From NCBI GenBank assembly GCA_000310025.1, contig FN648635.1, forward strand, positions 21,639-85,638: 64,000 nucleotides of DNA, read 5' to 3'. Positions 32,822-45,809 of this stretch are shown piece by piece (position 1 is the first letter of the stretch; the number at the start of each line of letters is the position of its first letter). The notes beneath the pieces were generated by a model that saw only the letters and a list, made by a program, of their open reading frames with translations, did no database searches and was not told the origin of the DNA. Source of the stretch: Ectocarpus siliculosus. Its lineage: Eukaryota > Sar > Phaeophyceae > Ectocarpales > Ectocarpaceae. The position numbers were made by a program, and so were the translations under genes.

Positions 32822-35800
32822 CTAGTCCCTTTCCTTGTCCGCCTTTTCCTCGGCACGCCTAGCGGCCTCAGCCGCCTCCCGCTTATCCCTGTCCTCCCGT
32901 TCCTCCCGTCGCTCATCAGCACGCATATCTCTCTCGTGCTTGCGATTCAGCTGCCTTTCATCGCGCTCCCACTGGTATCGGTCCTCCGCCTTCTTCTCGC
33001 TCCTGATTGCCGCAGCGTCTTCCCTGGTCGCCCTCCGAACCTCATTTTGCTCGGCATTGTGGATCGAGCGCTCGATCATCCTAGATTTTGGACACAACAA
33101 GAAAGACAACAAGCCACCTTTTGAATGCATGCTCGTGCAGACGATATTGACAATACTACAGGACATGGGGAATTGTAGGCAAGCAAGAACTAACTACAAT
33201 GAGGTTGGGTAGGCCTTGCCTACTGATACAGGTGAGGTTGGGTATACCTTCACTTGCAAGAGACACCACGCATGGAACGCACTCCATGACACACAAACCT
33301 GGAACCAACAATCGTCTCGACACGTTTTGTGAAGCAACCCAAAGAGTATAAAATCAGTACGCTCACCTGTTCATGTCCGTCTCCTCCTTCTTGCTGGTGT
33401 TGGTGCGGATTTTCCGACCGCTCTTGCCCTTACGTTTGGCTTGCTTATCGGGAGGTGCATCGTCGTAGCCGGAATCACCGTCGTCGTCAGCGCCGCCGCC
33501 GCCACCGGCGAAGTCCAACGGCGTGTCGCTGCCATCGAATACCAGTCGAGACGCCAGAGCCCTCGTCAGCCCATCAAAGATCTTGTCCGACGGCCCTTCC
33601 AGAACCAGCCACCCAAGGCGGTACCTCTCGGCATAGGGAAGGACGCTAAACGAGCCATAGTCTTGATTGTAGTGGGCAAAAAGTGCGTGCGTGATATTTC
33701 CGTACCTGTCTAGTCCAGGAGCTTTTGACGTATCTACGGAGTCCATGCCGTCGGCGTCTTCGTCAGCTGCAACGATATCTCTCACATATGCATCCACCGA
33801 CTTCCCATCCCTTAGTCCCATGAAGTAGTCCGCAATCACATCCTCCATCATCCTCGTTGCGACATCATGTGGGATTTGGTCAGGCCTAAATCCGGCGTTG
33901 AGGAAAAGGTCTGCCTGCTCACGCATAACGCCAACTTTCGACGCAAGTCTCTCAATCGTCGGTGCGCGTAGCAGGGCGGCAAGGGTGCTCCCAAGCGGGG
34001 GGGTAAGTGTGACCCCACCCGCGGTAGCTGGGCTGGATCGGCCGCTACCGCTACCGCTAGGGTTACCACTACCACTACCGAAACCGGCCACACCGCCGAT
34101 GTTAGCGGGGCTCGATCGGCCGCTCCCACTACCAGACGGCGTGAAACCAGGCATGCGTCGCCTGTTGTCAATGACACCACTCATCCGGCGCTCGTCGCTG
34201 GCGTGAGCTTCTCCGAAGGTCGTCGCCGCTGCTCCCGGTCCACACCGGCTGTTGCCCATGTCAATGGCTGATAGCCCAAGCAAGTTCTGACCCGCCTTCC
34301 TCGCCTTTTTCTGTCGACTGTCTGCCCTCTCCCCCGCCCTGGAGTCTACCGCGGATTGCACCAGCTTCTCCTACGAAAAAGGAGCAACATGACCCGACAC
34401 AAAATGGTGGAAGCGCGGCAAGACCAGCAGCAAATGTCACGTCTCCCGTTACTCCACTTGGACATTCCCGGGTTTGCATACAGACTTTGCTTGACTTCTT
34501 GCATGTTTTTCGCGAACGCATACAGCTGAACGAACTCGTCACATACAGGCAGCGGGCTACCCCGAATGATCGTTGTCAACTAAACACTGATATGAAGAAT
34601 GTAGGTATATCACAGCAGGCAAACAAATCTCCGTTATCTACCCGATTAGCTTCTCACCAGCTCGGCTTCGTCTCCCTCGAGGTCGTCGGCGGAGGTGTTC
34701 CCTGCTCCGGATGCTTTTGCCGCCTCCTCGTTTTTCTTCGTTTGAGCGCGAATATGCGAGTCGAAGCGCGACTTCAAATGCTTGACCGTCTTGATGCCGA
34801 ACACTCTCACATACGGCTCCTTGTTCAAGTCCTCGACGACTAATGCCCACCTGTCTTCAACACTGTCGGTCAGGCCAGCCACTCGCCAGGTATTGTGCTG
34901 GATAGCTGCCGCGACATAGAAATAGTGTTAACAAGCACGAAATATATGCGAAGTTGTCGGTGAAGAGCCCATGGGGTCGGAGTATTTTTCGGAAGAGATA
35001 CCTAACACCTCTCCGAACAAGCCTACCCGGACGGATGCAAATGTGGTGAGTATAATAGCAGGCACACTTGGGCGCACCGTGGAATAGAAATTTGGATGTT
35101 GTTACGTTTTCGCCACACCTTCCTGTGCTACGGCAACCACTGCTGTACATACCTCCAGAGCTGCCCGCTCGTTATACTTCTGTACAGGAACAGCAGTCGG
35201 GTGGTAAGAGACACAATTCCTGTTCTAATCCCCCCATTCAAGCGAGAGCATCGGGTCCTCTGCTGTACAGCAGTAGAGACGCAGGCGTGAGGGAGCCTAC
35301 CCATCTCGGCGCCGGCTGTTGCGGCGAAACAGGAAATTTGAAATTTGAAAAACGTAAGACACCGATCGTCGAGCTGATGCGGTCTTCCTTGTTTCTGCTG
35401 GTGACCGCCAGCTGTTCTTCGCCACCGCGCTTTGCTTACTCAACGCATATTCTCTCCACATCACCTTCAACTGCCGCCCTACACACAAAACCAAACGCGC
35501 CGCGGAACATCATCATCTCGTACAGATAGGCTGGTGTGGTACCCCTGCTGCAACCCAAAAGCATGTATGTATGTATGTGCTCTGTGCTGTGTTATCCACC
35601 AACAACAGCTCGCCACCTCACCACAAGCCAAGTCTTCGGACCGAGTGCACGCACAGGTCCTATTTACAAAACAACTGGACGCTATGCAGGAACTCTACCA
35701 CAATAGGTGTCACCATGATGATGAGCGATCATGATGCATCGTGTTCGGTGGTAACGAATGCATATGCGTGCCAGCTGTGCATGCATGGTCTAGTCTACAG

Positions 35801-36006
35801 CAGCAGTACAACATGTTCGCTTTGTCTGATGGTCGCACAAACTCACCGTGTTTCATCAGCGTCAAGTCCAGCCGCGTGCTCCACTTCGGGGAGACTCTCT
35901 TCTTCTTCTTGCCCGCGGAAGCCGCACTAGATGGGTTGGCCACAGCTACCACCTCAGCGTCGGAGTCCTCCCCCTGCACCGGAGTCTCTTCTCCACCCAA
36001 GCTCAT
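32822..36006 (-). CDS. Myb/SANT-like partner protein of the Harbinger-type element
   Basis: Five exons join in phase with GT-AG introns: 36006-35847 (donor GTGAGT), 34905-34658, 34579-34496, 34370-33367 (donor GTGAGC) and 33080-32822, giving about 584 residues. Exon 1 ends SPKWSTRLDLTLMKH and exon 2 continues AIQHNTWRVAGLTDSVEDRW, then RVFGIKTVKHLKSRFDSHI: a Myb/SANT-like helical domain with regularly spaced Trp and basic third helix. Exon 4 has Ser/Gly-Pro repeats (SGSGSGRSSPAN) and an uncharacterised conserved-looking block, PYAERYRLGWLVLEGPSDKI. Exon 5 is a highly charged coiled-coil segment (RRAEEKADKERD). The stop at 32824-32822 is followed in frame by FELEMMRLKVQMAVAESKKP before the next stop at 32758, so the stop looks premature. 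The start at 36006 is the first ATG of the frame; an upstream ATG at about 36148 is in another frame. Confidence 0.75.
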
Positions 36007-36556
36007 CACCTTTTGCGCGTGCCCATCGCCTGCCGCCCTGAAGGACGCGCGCGAAGAGTCACCTGCTTCCCTGGCGGGAAGCCTCTAGGGCCAAGACCTT
36101 GTCCGTGGGGGTGACGACCCTCGAGCTCTGACGGGAAGCCATGCTTGCTTGTGTGTGCTCTATACAATCTGAAAGGTAATTTTCGATTTAGGAAAAAGCG
36201 GCGCCCGGCCTCTGTTTCTCTAAAGCTGAAAGCCCCCTTTCAGATTTAGGAGCTCGATGTTCCCCCGCTTTGAGGAACGTTCCAAGAAATGGAGCCTTCC
36301 ACCTAAATCGAGAACTTCCACCTAAATCGAAAAGTGTCGAACCGTGTTCCGAAACTCCCCAATGAGGCTCAAGTTTTTTAGAAAAAGAAGCAACGAGGGC
36401 TTAGAAACATACATAACTCAATCTCGGCCAAAACGTAAGAAACTTGATATTAGTGCGATATCCCCATGATACGAGAAGTCTTCGGTGCTCCCACCCCCTT
36501 CCCTAGCTGAACACAAGTGCACTGTTTGTGGTAAGGGGGCAGAGTGGTTGTTTTTG

Positions 36557-37187
36557 CCCCCCCCCCTGACCCACCCCCCCGGTGTTTACCATCGGGGTTG
36601 GGTTTTCGTCGCTTGGCAACGACGTTGCAAAACAAGCCCCCCGCTCGGTGTTTGCCATCGGGATTGGGTTTTCGTCGCTTGGCAACGACGTTGTAAAACA
36701 AGCCAATTCACTTCGTGAACTCGGCAACTAGGTTTCCGTTTTTATTTTTTCGTCTTTTTTTTTTTTTGGCGGTAACCATAATGGTGGTCGAGTAGATCAT
36801 GTTGTGCAGGGTCGAGAACCCTCACTCCGCGCAACGGGGGATGATCGCACCACGTTGTGTTAAAATGGTCAAGCTTCCTCGAGGCAGTTACACAGTGCTT
36901 ACAACTGTCTCTGGAAGTAAAAGCACCAGAAAACAAATTAAGTCATACGTAGCTGTCATCCGTACGCAAGGAAGTAAGCACAAGGTGCCGAACACCCTTA
37001 GCAGGATGCAGCTCACCCTTCATGCGACTCGCCAAGTACCTCACGGTGCTTTGCGCTTGGTGATGTGAGAGCCTGGTCCGGTGGGAACCCGGCGTGCTCC
37101 GTCCCGGTTTTGTAGGGATGCGAGGTCAATGGTCTAATGACTACGGCATGCACGACTATGAGTACACCCCCCCCCCCTCCCCCCCCG
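36557..37187 (+). repeat. Poly-C-bordered repeat, copy 3
   Basis: A C-rich entry (36557-36580) is followed by two CCATCGGG-TTGGGTTTTCGT modules (36581 and 36647), the GAGTAGATCATGTTGTGCAG and CGCACCACGTTGTGTT blocks, and the CTACGGCATGCACGACTATG end with a C run. Over most of its length it is very similar to copy 2 (17266-17882). Confidence 0.75.
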
Positions 37188-37384
37188 CTTACTCCTGCTG
37201 TTCCCTGTGCTGTACTATAGTACTGCCACACATCGCGGACAACCGCATGCTCTCCGCTGGTGTACGAGTTTGTTGGCACTCTCCACCATCTCTCTTGAGG
37301 GCTTGATGAAGAGGATTGTCTCAAAAGCAAGCCGACGAATGTCGTGGGCGTGCTAGTCCCAAGCCCCTTTTTGTTTTTCTTTCT

Positions 37385-37740
37385 TACGTCATGCCGGGCA
37401 CACCTTCTTCACCAACGTCCCACTTAAAGAAAATAACGGAGAAACGCGTCAGGGGCGGGGCCCCGCAGTCTGCAACTGACGCAAACGGGAAGATAATGCA
37501 ACCAGCTATGCATACCTGCAGTATATTTTGCCAACAAAGTCCACCCCGAAGAAGCCAACCCTAACTAACACCGACCCTAGCCACAAGTCGTCCTGCAGAC
37601 GCATGAAAATCTAGCTGTTCGGCTGGAGGGTCTAAACCACATTGTAGCATGTCGCCCGAGGGCTCTCGAAAAGAATAGCCGCGACCGGCTCTGGGCTGAG
37701 AGAGAGGGCACTTCTCAGAACGCCCATACATGCGTACAGT
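37385..37740 (-). repeat. Family P repeat, copy 2 (inverted)
   Basis: This is an inverted diverged copy of 6862-7220: TGCCGGGCACACCTTCTTC, GGCGGGGCCCCGCAGTCTGC, CCGAAGAAGCCAACCCTAAC and GAGAGAGAGGGCACTTCTCA appear in reverse order and on the other strand. It is non-coding. Confidence 0.65.
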
Positions 37741-38085
37741 AGGCGGCCCAATATCGCGGCAACTTGAATAATAATAGTGACCCATATTGTGGCATCAAAA
37801 TCTCTTGTCACAATCTCAACATGTACATGAACCCGATATATCGAATAATAATGGCGCTGCCCTGAATAAATGATACAGAAGTGGCATGTTCTCCTCTTCC
37901 TGCCCCTACATGTCATTATACCGGATCACTTACTGTAAGCACTTTTGCGGCGAGGGACTCGATGCTGTCAACAATCTCCTCCCTGCCCGCTCGCCGATGA
38001 TCTGTCCAGTACTACAGTGGCCGTTGCATTGCACTTATCCCAATGGTTTCGTCCTTATAATATATGCATACGCACGATCACACCC

Positions 38086-41000
38086 GAATGCAGGAGATCA
38101 CCCGAACGCGGACCGGTAGTTTACTCCCTCTCACGGCGGAACAAAAAACGTCCGGTCGAACTTGCATTTATTTGTCGTCACAACAAACGTCAACCCACTT
38201 TATGATTGACGTACGACGCAACATCATGATTGGCGTACTCTACTCTGCTTGCCGTTGGAGATGTCCAACGCTACGCGAGGAAGGCGTTAACCGAGGAGGC
38301 GGAATCTGTACGGTCAGTTCACTGTGGTGACAACTGTAAAAAATAAAAAATGACCAGACAAGACCAGACAAGAGGCTGTAACCACCACGGACGAAGTCTG
38401 TAACCCTGCCGTCCGTGTTAGATGCGCACCGCTACATGATGCGTGGGCGGGAGACCCCAAGAAACAAAGCATGAACACACGAAACAAACAGCAACATGGA
38501 AATACGAAAAATGAGCGAGGCCAAGACAGTGAGCCAGGCCCGACAGGTTTCGGAAAGAAGGCGAGAGAGAGCATAGAAAACGCACCCTCCTCGCCGCTTT
38601 GAATCCCCAGAAGCTGTCACATCGCACTGCACTAAGCATCATGGTCATGCCCATTCCCTGGCAGCACCCATCGTCTCCCATACAGCGGCCGGATGCACGG
38701 GTAGCCTCTTAAGTCTACTCAGTCAGCAAAATGAAAAACAATCGCGGTTGGCGTTGTCGTGGGGACCCCACCGGCGAAAGGTGAGAGAGGAGAGCGGAGA
38801 GAGGACAAGACATTCACTCTCTACAACACACCCACTCTCGTTCCTCTGACCACTGTGGCTCAAGATCAGCGTTTAAGACCCTGTCGGGTAAGGGGTGGGC
38901 TATGCGAAAGAAAATGTCAGGGACACAAAAAGTGAACTTCGGTGGATGGAGACCAATTTCTAGCGAGCTTGGGAATGTGCATCGATAGACATGAAACGAT
39001 GCTGAGCAGAGAACGACAAATACCACTATCCTGACCAAACTCAGCAGTGTCACTAGCAGATGGACCATTATTCTTGGTGGAGACCACGACTTGATTATCG
39101 CGCGAAGCAGGTTGAGACGACCTGACGCGCACCCGGAAATAACAACAGTCTTCGACCGGCAGTCAGCGGAGAGAAAGAAGAGGACACTTCTCACAGCGCC
39201 CATCCGTGCGTATGCATTGTTGGTGGCGAGGGAGTCCACGCTGTCAACAATCTCGCTAATCGTGCTCGCTGATGATCCGGCTGGTATGCACGATCACACC
39301 CGAATAAAGAAGACCACCAGAACGCGGACCGGTAGCTTAGTCTCGCTCTTTCGGCAAGAACCAACCACCCCCGGACGAACTTGCATTTGTAGTCACAAGA
39401 ACATCATGATCTATTGCTGATTGATTGACGTACTGTTTTGCTTGCCGTGGGGGATGCGCATCGCTACGGACAGCGAGGAAGCCGTTCACCCCTCGCACAG
39501 CTTCTTGCGCACACGATGAGTGTGCTGCCGTCAACCCTATCCCTCGAGCTCACACACAGCCATACCCGATACATGCGAAGAAAACGTCAACCCCTCGCAC
39601 AGCTTTTTGCGCACACGATGAGTGTGCTGCCGTCGACCCTATCCCTCCAGCTCACACAATCCATACCCGATACATGCGAAGAAAAACATCCCCCGGCAAA
39701 CTATTAATTGGTGGGTGGGCCAGCGCGGATGGAGGATGGAGGACCCCAGAAAACAAGGCATGAATACAGTAGGAATACATACGCATATGCATTGTAAACC
39801 CATGAAAGAGAGCCCGAGGCAACAGACTTATCCGAGGAGGCGGAGGAGAGCATAGAAAAAGAACCCTCGCCACTCTGAACCCCCGGCAGCTCTCACATTG
39901 ATACTGCCCAAACATTATGGCCACGCCCATTAGCTGGCAGCGCCCATCGCGTTACATGCACCAGCCGTACCCTCGATTATTCAGACAGCAACAAACAAAA
40001 CTACGTAATCTACGGACGGACTTTCTTTCTTCGTAGAATTCTTCTCTGTGTGGGAAAATGTTGTGGTGACAAAAAAACAAAAAGAACATGATCAATGACA
40101 TGATGATTAGAAGAGACTAAGCATCACGGACAAACTACTTCAAACAAACGCCTGCCGTCCGCGTTAGATATGCACCGTTACAAGAAAAACTTTGACCGTT
40201 CTCGTTACCACTCCGTGTATACACACGATCAAAGAGATCGTGCTGCCATCGACCTTGGTGGGCGTTCTCTCCAAGCCCTTGTTGCAGATCACCTGTTCTC
40301 ATCCACGGAACCCCTTCGTGTTTCCGTGATTTCGACATTATTTACTGCGGAATAGTTGTCGACGATGTATAATTTGGATTGAAATGGGGCCTCTCGCCAC
40401 GGCATGGGACCCACCCATACTTCCTGTTATTGAACTGTTATTTCTTGTCGTGAATCGACGATCGCCCAAGTTCCCAATCATGTACTCAGCAAACATCCAT
40501 GCTTGCGTGCGGCGGACCGTATGTGTTGTTAGTCTTTGTCTCGAGCTGCTGTCGTTGTTAATGGGTGACAACACAGACAAAAACTCAAAAGATACGCGCA
40601 ATGTCGGAGATATGCATCATGGCTGGATACCCGCAGTAGCATCACGAGTCACGCCATTCTCTCTGTAGTCGATTGCAGCAACAAAACAAGACGTTTCTGT
40701 CTGTGTGATGCATATTTATGTATGTGCAAATACATGCGTTCCACGCGTGTAGCCTAGGGATAATAGGTTGAGAGTTTTGTCCTAGATACACAGCAGTGAC
40801 AGAAGCCTGCGTGTAGAAGTCCAGCAGGGAGACTCTGAATGCTTCAGAGAGGTTGTCGGAATATTTGCGGTGGAATTTTGTTGGGTTGTCCCAAAAGACC
40901 CCGAGAGACCAGTACAGCGAGTAGATCTCTGAGGAACCCTGTGTTAGACGGTTGTTTGATTTTGTTTTTTGCTTTCGAGATGAGACACAAGCGCGCTCTC

Positions 41001-44000
41001 GCCCCCTTTGTGCTCACTCCACTTCAGCACTATCAAAACCCGACGCGGGAGTTAGTCAGTAATCAAACATCATCCTTTGCTTCTTTGCTCCGAGGCACAC
41101 ATCAAGTTGCATAAGAACAACGAGCTCCCTCCATACTCCATAAGTAAGTTATTGTAGTAGTTGAAACCTCTCATTACTCATCCATGAAGAAGTCCTTTTA
41201 TACACAAATACTTAAAAAAAATGTGGTGCAAAAACTATCCATGGACGAACCCAGCAGTCAGTGCCGATGTTGTTGTCTTCACAATTAATTTCAAAAAACC
41301 GTTCGTTCTGTTCTCTCTACCCAGTACCTTCTTGTACCTTCTTCGTCTGTTCGTACTATAATACTATGTATGATAGTCTGACACTTGACGCGGTCGATTC
41401 CCGCCGTGGTCAAGGCTTACTTACCCAAAAAAGTAATACGAAAATATAATGGACCCGAAGAAGGGTCCGCAATTCAACGACAGATTAGTCTAGGACCCTC
41501 CGCTCGCTTCACTACGCTGGATAATGAAGCAAAAAATGAGCAAACGAATATTAGAGGCGACCTCACGTGCGCCCGAAAAAAACGTCAGTCTTCGACCGGC
41601 GCTTCTCACTACGCCCATCCATGCGAATGCACCTTTTGTGGCGAGGGACTCCATGCTTTTAAGAATCATCTCGTTGATTTTGTTTTCTCGTTTACGTACA
41701 TGTAGTGCGCACATCACACCCGAATGAAATGGAGACCACACCCAGAACGCGCTCTTCCACACGCTGGGAAAGAATCCGGGACAAAATGAGTGCGGGCCCC
41801 AGAAGATGCGCTTTCCACAGTAGGTTTCCTCTCCGAAACGAAAGAACCGGACGGGAGAGAGGGAAAAAAGAAAAGAGACGAGGCGTAGTACGCGTTCCCC
41901 GTCATAGACATTTCATAAGAGTCGTATTGTGGTAGTGGCAGGAACCTCTCTCTGCGATCAGGTCAGAAGACGACCAGTCCCCGGAGCTCTTCTGTTGCAC
42001 CCACCCATGGACGCAGTAGTAGTAGCGCTTGTCCTGTAGTAGACAACTACTGCTGAAAATATTGGAGACCACGAATGAATCATACCGACAGGTGGGTCGT
42101 GGGTGGGCGGGGGACCCTAAGAAACAGTCAGACTCAGCCATTTTACATCCTCACAGTTTTTTGCAAGGAAGAACGAAGGGCGATAACAAAAGAGAGACCG
42201 CCAGCGACAGGAAACAAATAAGAAGTAGAGGAGAGCAGAGCTAAGAAACAAGTGAAGAAACAAAACCTCCTTGTCTCTCTGACCCACTGGAAGTTTTCCA
42301 TGTACCGCAGCAAACAGCAGGGGCAGCACCCACTACCTCACATGCAGTAGCCGAATACATTCACGGACTCATACGTAGTACAAGTTTAGTCTCTTTCTCC
42401 GGCAAGAACAATAATAATAACGCCCGGGCGAACTTGAACTTGTAGTCACAAGAAATAGCGTCATGATGACGTCATTCATTCAGCTTGCCGTGGGAGATGC
42501 GCATCGTTACGCGAGGAAGGCGTTAACTCTTCGCATAGAATATGCTGCCGTAGACCCTATATCCCTCAAGCTCAACCACAGCTATACCCGATACATGGTA
42601 GCATCATATCCAGCTGTAGAAGAATCGAAAAAAAACTGTTTTCTTGGTGGCGAAGCGGACCCTCTTTAATGTGACTCTCCAACTGCTGTTTGTGGATGGC
42701 GACGACATGGCGACACGGACAGACAAAATCTAGGGTTTGATGTCGGTCTTATCCGCCGCAGGAGGTGGAAGCTATTCTCAAAGTCGGGGAGGGGTCGTGG
42801 TTTGCAATTCCCCACGGAACCGTACTTGAGGCGCCATGAGATTATTTCCACTGCCGTAGCCGAGGTTATTTGTCGGCAGGGAAACATAAAATGCAAAGTC
42901 TTCGGCGGACCGGACCCTCTTTTTCAACTGGCCAACTGTTGTTTTGGATGGCGAGACAGTATCCGGTCTTCTTGTCCGTCACAGGAGGCCGAAGCTGATG
43001 CTCAAACTCGGGGAGGGGTCATGGTTTGCGAGTCCCTACCGAACGATACTCGCTCGGGGCACCACGTCATGGACATGACAAGAAAAACATCCCCCCAACG
43101 AAAACTGCTGAAATTCATGGAATGCTCTAAACCGCTGGAAGCTCTCACACAGCACTGCATGTGCGGCGAACCGTTGGGCCCAGGCGCATTGCTTGACGGA
43201 AAGAGGCGGAGCCCATTGCCTCACATGCAGCAGCCGGGTACACGGGTAGCCTCCTACTCAGCAAGACCCAAAACGATTGCAGTTGACGTTCGATGTTATT
43301 GGGATCCTAACGGCAAAAATACAACACAGAGAGAGAGGTACACTAAAGGAAGAGAGACTCGAGAAGACAAGGCATGAACTCTCGTCGAGAAGACATTCAC
43401 TCTTATCTCTCTGGCCCACCGTAGGCTTGAACACGTGTAACGAACGGCGACATCCGATGTGCGCTCAGCAACAGTTAACAACAAACACGACAAAAGAAAA
43501 ATAGTAGTCGTTTCCGAACTGCTGTGGAGATACTGTAAGCTGGTGGAGACTTTCTTTCTTTTCTGGTATGAAGTGGCAACAAAGAAGAACACGACCATTC
43601 TATCTGTCTGTGTAGACTAGAAGCACGACGGACGAGCTATTATCTCAATGCGCTTGCCGTCGCGATTGATGCGCACCGCTGCCGCTATACAAACGAGCAG
43701 GCTGTTGTCAAACCTGACTAGGATAACCGTACGACCATTGCAGCACATTCCGACCATAACAGCAGAAACCGCAGCAGCAGCCGCATGTGTGCAATGGTCA
43801 CTCAAGAACAAACAAACGTAAAAAAAAAACAAATGTGGCGCGCAGCACGCAGGACGCAGGACCCTCTTTCGCTGTTCAACCGGCCGTTTCCATAGCGAAA
43901 CAGGCAAGGAACAGTCAAGGCCGACTCTTGCCGGCCAAAGGAGGCGGAAGCCGCTCAAACTCGGGGACGGCTCATGATTTACGATTCCACACCGAACCAT

Positions 44001-44640
44001 ACTCGAGGCGCCACAAGATTTGCGCTGTAGCTCGAGATCATCATTTTTGACCGGGTCGGGCAAGGGGTGGTGCATGCGAATGAAACTTCCACGGATATTG
44101 AATGATGAGATCCCCAAACCTTGGACGTGTCGGTGGGCATGGTACAATAGGATGTGGTGGTGTGTTGACAAGTGGAATGGTTGGGGTGTGAGTAAAACGT
44201 CCGGGGCCCAGTCATGAACATGGCAAGGTAAACACCTCTCCCAACAAAAATTATTACTGAAATGATCGGTGGGCGGGTGGCTGGGGGACCACAATAAACA
44301 AAGCATAAAAAAAGAAAAAGAATATCAAAGACAAGTGAGCCACAGGCGCGACAGGCTTGAGGGAGGAGGCAAAAGAAGCATAGAAAACCCACCGTGGTCG
44401 TCGCTCGCTCTGGGCCGCTGGAACATGTCACATAGCACTGCATGTCCAGCATTAGGTAGGGCCCCAAGTCCATTGCTTGGCATAAAACAGGTAGCGCACA
44501 TCGCCTCTCATGCAGCAGCCCGGTGCACGGGTAGTCTCTTACTCAGCAAGATGCGAAACCACTGCGGTTTATGTAGTTCGATATGGTTAGGACCCCACCG
44601 GCGAAAGACGAGAGAGAGACAGGTAGACTAAAATAAGAGA
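38086..44640. repeat. Mosaic of diverged copies of dispersed repeats
   Basis: Several blocks recur. Block a (ACGCGGACCGGTAG-TTA to GCTTGCCGT-GGAGATG) is at about 38098-38300, 39308-39490 and 42370-42530. Block b (GGCGGG-GACCCC-AGAAACAA to CACGGGTAG-CTC) is at about 38445-38740, 39710-39970, 42090-42345, 43070-43275 and 44265-44560. Block c (CGCGCAGCACGCAGGACCCT to CTCGGGGA-GG) is at about 42895-43050 and 43828-44010. Block d (GGGTCGGGCAAGGGGTGG) is at 38880 and 44050. A CCCATCC-TGCG family-P end occurs near 39190 and 41610. No reading frame is conserved between copies. The interval 40000-41580 shows nothing else. Confidence 0.6.
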
Positions 44641-45022
44641 GCAAAGAGAAGACAAAAGACATCCACTCTCGAGAAGACACTTACTCACTCTCGTCCCTTT
44701 GGCCCACCGCAGGCTGTCAGACATCCGTACCGAACGGCGGTATCGGAAGTGGGCTCGGCAACAACAAACACAACAACCACAAGTCGCCGAGTTGGAACTA
44801 GACTAGAGTAGTGCGGACTTTCATCCTTCTGTGACGAAGTGAGAACAAAAAACATGACTACACGGACAAACTAGATCGTCCACGATAGTTGTGACCGCTG
44901 CACGGGGCAGCAGATTGTTGGTTGCCATACCTCACTTACTTTCTGTTGTAAATAAGATTGTGCTGCCATCTACCTTATCGCTCAAGTTACGACTGACTAC
45001 GCAGCAGACTCAAAAATCATCA

Positions 45023-45602
45023 ACACCCTTATTCGATGTATGCCACCCATGCATATTATGCCGCTTAGACTATTACGATGCATACCACCCATGCATATGC
45101 AGCAAGAGAGAAAAAAGGCCTGTTGTTGTCTGTCTCAACTGTTGTGCTGCTGTTGCTTTTCATGTATAACGACACAACAGGCGACAAAGTAAGCGACGCG
45201 CATCGCCTAGTACGCCATGCGAGCACCCCAAAGCGACAGACACGATATCACAACCTTGTCTGAAGCAATTCAACAAACAGCAGCATGGTCACTCAGGAAA
45301 AAACAAATGTGGCGCGCAGCACGCAGGACCCTCTTTCGCTGTTCAACCGGCCGTTCCCATGGCGACACAGACAAGGAACAGTCCAGGCCGAGTCGTGTCG
45401 GCCACAGCAGGTGGAAGCTCCTGAGACTCGGGGAGGGGTAATGGTTTGCGATTGCCTACCGAACCATACTTCGGGCGCCACGAGATTTACACTGTAGCTC
45501 GAGATCGGCATTTGAGACAGGGTCGGGCAAGGGGTGGGCTATGCCAATAAAAGTTCCACCCACGGATATTGAAATATGAGACTGAAGCTAAAGCTTCAGA
45601 AA
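45023..45602 (+). repeat. Dispersed duplication, copy 1 of a 600-bp block
   Basis: The block from ATTCGATGTATGCCACCCAT to the palindromic end CTGAAGCTAAAGCTTCAG recurs at 48891-49506 with the same internal order (a GTAAGCGACGCGCATCGCCT segment, then block c and block d). It is non-coding. Confidence 0.75.
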
Positions 45603-45809
45603 CAAGAGTTCCCCCAAATTTCGTCGGTGTTGTTTACCTCTGGATACTTGGAAAAGGATTTCCCCAAGTTTCATCGTCCATTTTGCAACTCATGTTCGAT
45701 TATTTTACCTTCTTCTTTGACGGAGGCGTGTCATTTTCGATCCATGCTTCGGGACTCCCATTCCGTGGCGTCGCCTTCTCCTGCGGCTTTCGTCGAGGCT
45801 CGTCATCTG

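Larger units (their letters stand above)
28580..36359. mobile_element. Candidate complete PIF/Harbinger element with two convergent genes
   Basis: A Harbinger-type DDE transposase (plus, 28875-30691) and a Myb/SANT-like gene (minus, 32822-36006) are the two partners that autonomous PIF/Harbinger elements carry. They converge, with an 88-bp minisatellite in between. Candidate termini are GAGTTTCGGAA at 28582-28592 and its exact inverse at 36347-36357; both ends also have nearby TCAGATTTAG words. I could not identify a clean 3-bp target duplication, so the exact borders are uncertain. Confidence 0.6.

Noticed and set aside
31521-32825. Plus and minus frames of 135-272 codons
   Set aside because: They are produced by the stop-free 88-bp minisatellite; the frames rotate with the unit length.
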